This document shows, in pieces, positions 60,286-64,000 of a DNA stretch of 64,000 nt. Where the stretch lies: assembly GCA_015680685.1 (NCBI GenBank), contig MNCI01017913.1, positions 1,626,519 through 1,690,518 of the forward strand, written 5' to 3'. The notes under the pieces were generated by a model that worked only from the letters and a program-made list of their open reading frames with translations, was not told the DNA's origin and searched no databases. The stretch comes from Gnetum montanum (lineage: Eukaryota; Streptophyta; Gnetopsida; Gnetales; Gnetaceae). The stretch's first letter is position 1; each line of letters begins with the position of its first letter. Both the position numbers and the translations under genes were made by a program.

Positions 60286-61370
60286 ATGATGTATTATCAT
60301 AATTATTTACACACTACATATTTTTGAGTAGTATTTAGGTGGCGTGAAGGCCTACCCTATAGAAGATACACTTTAATGTCATCGTACCACTCTCCTTCTT
60401 GGGTTGTGCTAATTGTGGCTATGGATGCAACATCGGTTATTTACTTAATAGGCATAGTGCAATCTACCACCAAGGTGGGCAATGTGTGAAATATGTCTAG
60501 TGTGATCCTTAAGGATAATGTTGCTAAGGTGTTAGCCATAGCATTCTCATTTCTAGGAAGCTATTGGACATCTACTATTGAAAACTATTTAAGCAAGTGC
60601 TTTGCTAGGTTGTAGTAAGATTGTAAATGTTGAACCTTACAAGTGTAAATCTCTATTACTTGGTTGAACACTAACTATGAATCACCTCAGATCTCTAGGT
60701 TTGAAATCCCTAAGTTTTGTATTTCAAGGAGTTCTTAGAGGAGACCTTCATACTCTACGATGTTGTTAGTGTAAAAAAATGCAAAATGATTTACAAATGA
60801 TCAAATCTCCCCAAAGGATAATGTGATAATAGTAGTGGTGCTACCTCTTTGAGAGGTTGAACCCTTTTCAAAATGCAAGAGTGCCTCAAAGATGTCGATT
60901 ACTTGCCTAATGATACTAACATGCGCATCTAGGAATTTTGGATCTATTATTGCTTGATCATTGACAGGTGAAGCCATGAGTTGTGCAGCTATATCTTAAC
61001 CTTTGGTTGAGGCTTGTGCAACATAATGTAGGTCAAACTCTATAGTTATTGTTTTCCATCATGTAATATGAATACTTTCATAGATGTTCATTGTGATTTC
61101 TTGAAGTATGTTATTTTTGCAAATAATGTTCACTTGATTGTGGAAAAGATAATGCCTCCACTTCTATAGTGAAAAGACTAAGGCAAGGAAATGATTTTCC
61201 ACATCATTGTATTTTTATTTGTGGGCTACTAATGCATGGCTTAAGTAGTAGAATAGGACCTTTATGCCATCTTCTTGCTTTTAGCAAAGTAGAAAGGCAA
61301 TGGACGTATCAGAAGTAGAAAGGTAGATGTAAAAGGGTTTATCTCCTGGCGAAGGATGAATCGTAGGAAG
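60286..61370 (-). pseudogene. Unit D dual RNase H
   Basis: The first RNase H (about 61370-61110) reads KPFYIYLSTSDTSIAFLL, SHALVAHK and NHFLALVFSL. The second, archaeal-type domain begins near 60890 (LLHFEKGSTS; the catalytic Asp has become Glu). It has TNNIVEYEGLL near 60760, GDS...LVFNQV near 60690 and LPRNENAMANTLATLS near 60530. The dual arrangement confirms the Tat-lineage call made for unit C. A connection with W-Y-D-D-I-K-V-Y follows, leading to the integrase. Confidence 0.75.
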
Positions 61371-62640
61371 TTGAGCCAACTCTTGCTTAAGATTTTCAAA
61401 TACTTGTTAGCATTGAGTTATCCACTCAAAGAGGTCTCCTTTCTTGAGCAGATGTTACATTGGCTATAAATTATTAGTTAATTGAATGATAAACATACGT
61501 ATGAATTATAATCTACCTTGTAACCCTTGTAGCTCCTTAAGGTTGGCCAAAGGTGCTAAGTTGGTTATGGCCTTAACCTTGTTGGGGTCTACATGTATTC
61601 TTGCTTCAAATACTACAAAACTAAGCATCTGGCCCATTTTGACACTAAAAACACATTTCTTGGGATTCAACCTAAGTTCCTGATTTTAGCAACATTTAAG
61701 CACTATGTCCAGATCATTTGCATGGTTGTGAGGTGCTTTGGACTTAACTGCTATGTTATTGGTGTAATCATTAAGCAACATTAATATGTAATTCCTAAAG
61801 ATGTATGTCATGGCATATTGATAAGTTGCTCCTATGTTCTTGAGTCCAAAGGACATCATGGTATAACAAAATGTACCCCAAGAGGTCATAAAGGTCATGC
61901 TAAGTTGGTGCTTAGGATTGATCCTAATCTAGTTGTAGCTCGAGAACCTGTCCATGAAGGACAACAAGGCATGACTAGTCATGGTATCAATTGATTGATC
62001 AATACTAGGTAATAGAAAATCATCTTTAATGGTTGCCTTGTTAAGGTCCCAAAAGTCTATGCAAATGCATATACTTTCATTTTTCTTAAACAAAACTATG
62101 ATATTGAAGACCTAGTTTGCATAGTCAATAGCCTAGATAAAATCAACTTTGTAGAGCTTGGTGATTTCATCACGGATGGCCAATGCCACCTTAGGCCTAA
62201 CCTTGCACACTTGCTATTTTACTGGCTTAATGTATGGATTGAGGATAATGTTGTGCTAGACTAGCCTAGGGTCTAGGCTTGGCATATCCTCATATGACCA
62301 TGAAAATGCCTTGATGTTATTGTTTAGTGCCTTAGCGATGTCTTGGGCATGTTAGGGATCTAGAAAAAAACTTAGATTTAGTGTTTTCACCTCACCATTA
62401 TGTGTCGTTATAGGGATCTTAACAAGGGAATCCTTTGTGATAGCCCCTACGTCTAGATTAAGATCTTTAACTAGATGGTTGGGCTAGTCTAGTAGTGTCT
62501 CTATAGATGCTATGTATTCAGCATAAGTTGTAGGCTTAAGGTCTAGGCAATGTGGATTGATGCATTGCTTGATATTGCCATGAGGCTCGATGAGGACTAG
62601 AGGTAAAAGAAGGCACTCAAGCATGGACATGTCATATTCC
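61371..62640 (-). pseudogene. Unit D reverse transcriptase
   Basis: From 62640 leftward: EYDMSMLECLLLPLVL, EPHGNIKQCINPHCLDLKP, SWSYEDMPSLDPRLV, then WDLNKATIKDDFLLPSID and FMDRFSSYN with HQLSMTFMTSWGTFCYTMM. After that come SFGLKNIGATYQYAM and NDYTNNIAVKSK. These are the RT fingers and palm in standard order. The catalytic Y-x-D-D has become Y-T-N-N (both Asp to Asn, each a G-to-A change), so this copy is inactive even apart from its stops. The frame begins right after TTATTTTGTAG|GAATATG on the minus strand, a good 3' splice site. That suggests RT was joined to protease by splicing. Confidence 0.85.
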
Positions 62641-62645
62641 TACAA
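62630..62645 (-). promoter_or_regulatory. Candidate 3' splice site upstream of RT
   Basis: The minus strand reads GGCTTATTTTGTAG|GAATATGAC: a T-rich tract, then AG, then the first conserved RT-extension codons. A homologous GGTGCCACTTAAT block precedes it here and in unit C (46840). Confidence 0.45.
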
Positions 62646-63892
62646 AATAAGCCAACAAAACATTAAGTGGCACCTATCATAACCAAGTTACTATGCATAA
62701 ATGAATAAAAAGCAATGTGATGAAAATTTTACCTAAGTATGTAATAGGGGCTATAAAGAGGGGTAAGCATGTGTGTGTGCTAGTTTTATGCCTTGGTAGG
62801 CCATGGGTGCTAGTTTGAGGTCATAGTGGATCACAGGTGCTAGTTTTAGATCTTTGTGGAACATAGATGTGTCAAACATGTTACTTTAGGAATCGTTGAC
62901 TACGATTAGGAAGTGAAATTGGCTAAGGCATTGACTAGGCAGTGAAAATTTAGACATTTTGACTAAGTGTAAGTGAATATGCTCTTACCCAACTATGCTC
63001 CCAATAAAAATCAAAAAAATTTGGCTAAGTGTAGAGTGCAGTCTTGGGTTTGTGAGTCATTAAATAACCTCATGCAGGGGGGAGGGGGGTGTGTTGGGTT
63101 ATAAAAGTTCATTTTACCATGGGTAAGTTGTCATTTTCAAACTTGCAAAATGTGAAGTTCAAAGTGTAGACTTGTCATTGTAGTTATTTTGTGATACCAG
63201 TAGAGAGCATAGTTGGAACCAAGATGATGCATTAAAGTGGATGCTAGCACCTAGGACTAGTGAACGTGTAGAAGGGGGAATAAGAACTGAGCCACCTACC
63301 ATAGGCATGCATAGAAGAGAGGAGGTCATAAAAATTTGCTAGGTACCCCAACTATGCTATTCCCATTGTGCCATTTTTTTTCATTATTTTTTTGTTTCCT
63401 GTGCTTCGAGGGTTTGGGCTTTAGAAGTTGTTAGTGCCTTGCCATGGTAAGGGTTATCATCATTGTTGGCCTTTTAGGCCACTATGGTAGGGAGTGCATG
63501 GATTAAGGGAGGGTTTGTGAAATGAGGGTTTTACTTTAGACTATGGGTGGGTGCATGTATGGGCATGATTTTCCTTACTTCAATTGGCTTTTTTCATGGA
63601 GAGGATTTTGTGGAGGCCACAGCTACATTGAAAAATGGTGTAGATACCAATGGGGAGGCCATGGGCTCACAAAAAGGTCATGTGTGGGGATGTGGGGCTA
63701 ATGTAGGATTTGATTACTATGGGGATTTCTAGGGAATTCAAGGGTTTCTACAAATATTATTTTTATTTTAGAAAGAGTTCTCTACTTTCTGTAGTGTGAG
63801 CCAGGGATTGAGGTTTGGTTGTGGTAGCTAGGGACCACCACCCATAGGGTAGGGTGCATGATAAGGGTTTGCAATTCTTTTTATGTTTTTTC
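62646..63892. other. Spacer upstream of RT in unit D
   Basis: Non-coding. Three CTAGTTTTAGRYC units lie at about 62785-62870, matching the position of this repeat in unit C. GGGG-rich DNA is at 63075-63090. Short open frames (for example 63547-63732) have no conserved features. The tandem array and antisense gene expected from units B and C would lie beyond 64000. Confidence 0.45.
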
Positions 63893-63924
63893 AAGAAAGA
63901 AAGAAAGAAAGAAAGAAAGAAAAG
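63893..63924. repeat. (GAAA)n microsatellite
   Basis: About eight uninterrupted tetranucleotide repeats. A simple sequence with no link to neighbouring features. Confidence 0.95.
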
Positions 63925-64000
63925 AATTTAGGGAAGGATTAGATTCGTTGGAGGCTATAGGGGCTATGGGGTGACTGTATCCCATAGTGTGGCCAAGGAG

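Noticed and set aside
63547-63732. Plus-strand 61-residue frame near the window end
   Set aside because: Gly-rich by composition, with no recognisable domain and no conserved copy elsewhere in the window.
1-64000. tRNA, rRNA, snRNA or miRNA genes
   Set aside because: No cloverleaf with A and B boxes, no rRNA core sequence and no strong stable hairpin precursor was recognised. Short palindromes belong to the tandem arrays.

Overview
The window looks like intergenic DNA from a seed plant with a very large, repeat-filled genome. A conifer or other gymnosperm is my best guess, but this is inference. No intact host gene, rRNA or tRNA was found. Almost everything is old, nested Ty3/gypsy LTR retrotransposon. 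Reading frames can still be followed for hundreds of codons, but they are broken by TAG, TAA and TGA stops where CAG, CAA, CGA or TGG would be expected. That pattern fits long-term deamination of methylated cytosine. All boundaries were read by eye.

Layout: 1-720 is an LTR-like piece. 760-2245 is a cluster of host-gene fragments on one strand: ribosomal protein uL2 (RPL8), a PPR E-domain, and an unknown. 2489-10480 is unit A, with the 3' half of a plus-strand spliced gene, then minus-strand protease and gag, then a 5' LTR. 10540-30337 is unit B, with a ~192-bp tandem array, the plus-strand gene with eight recognisable exons, and minus-strand protease and gag. The gene in unit B is split by a nested Athila-like element at 18609-24950, which has LTRs, a 5-bp target duplication, PBS and PPT. 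30338-33570 is a plus-strand Athila-like pol and 3' region. 34680-40944 is a degraded plus-strand gag-bearing element with a 406-bp duplication. 40945-55667 is unit C, with an LTR, a minus-strand integrase/dual RNase H/RT block, a ~182-bp tandem array, and the plus-strand gene again. 55668-64000 is unit D, with an LTR, a 30-bp minisatellite, integrase/RNase H/RT, and the beginning of the spacer upstream of RT.

Units A to D appear to be fragments of one very large Tat/Ogre-type family. Overlaying them gives, on the coding (minus) strand: LTR, PBS, leader, gag, protease, a spacer of roughly 10 kb, RT, RNase H, archaeal-type RNase H, integrase, PPT, LTR. The spacer carries a 180-190-bp tandem array and a separate gene on the opposite strand. 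That gene has about eight exons with the same splice sites in two or three independent copies. Its exon 2 looks like an FCP1/NIF-type HAD phosphatase domain, and exon 7 is a coiled coil. Introns can persist in such a gene because it is antisense to the genomic RNA. An intron-containing antisense gene lodged between protease and RT of a giant retrotransposon is the candidate undescribed system here.
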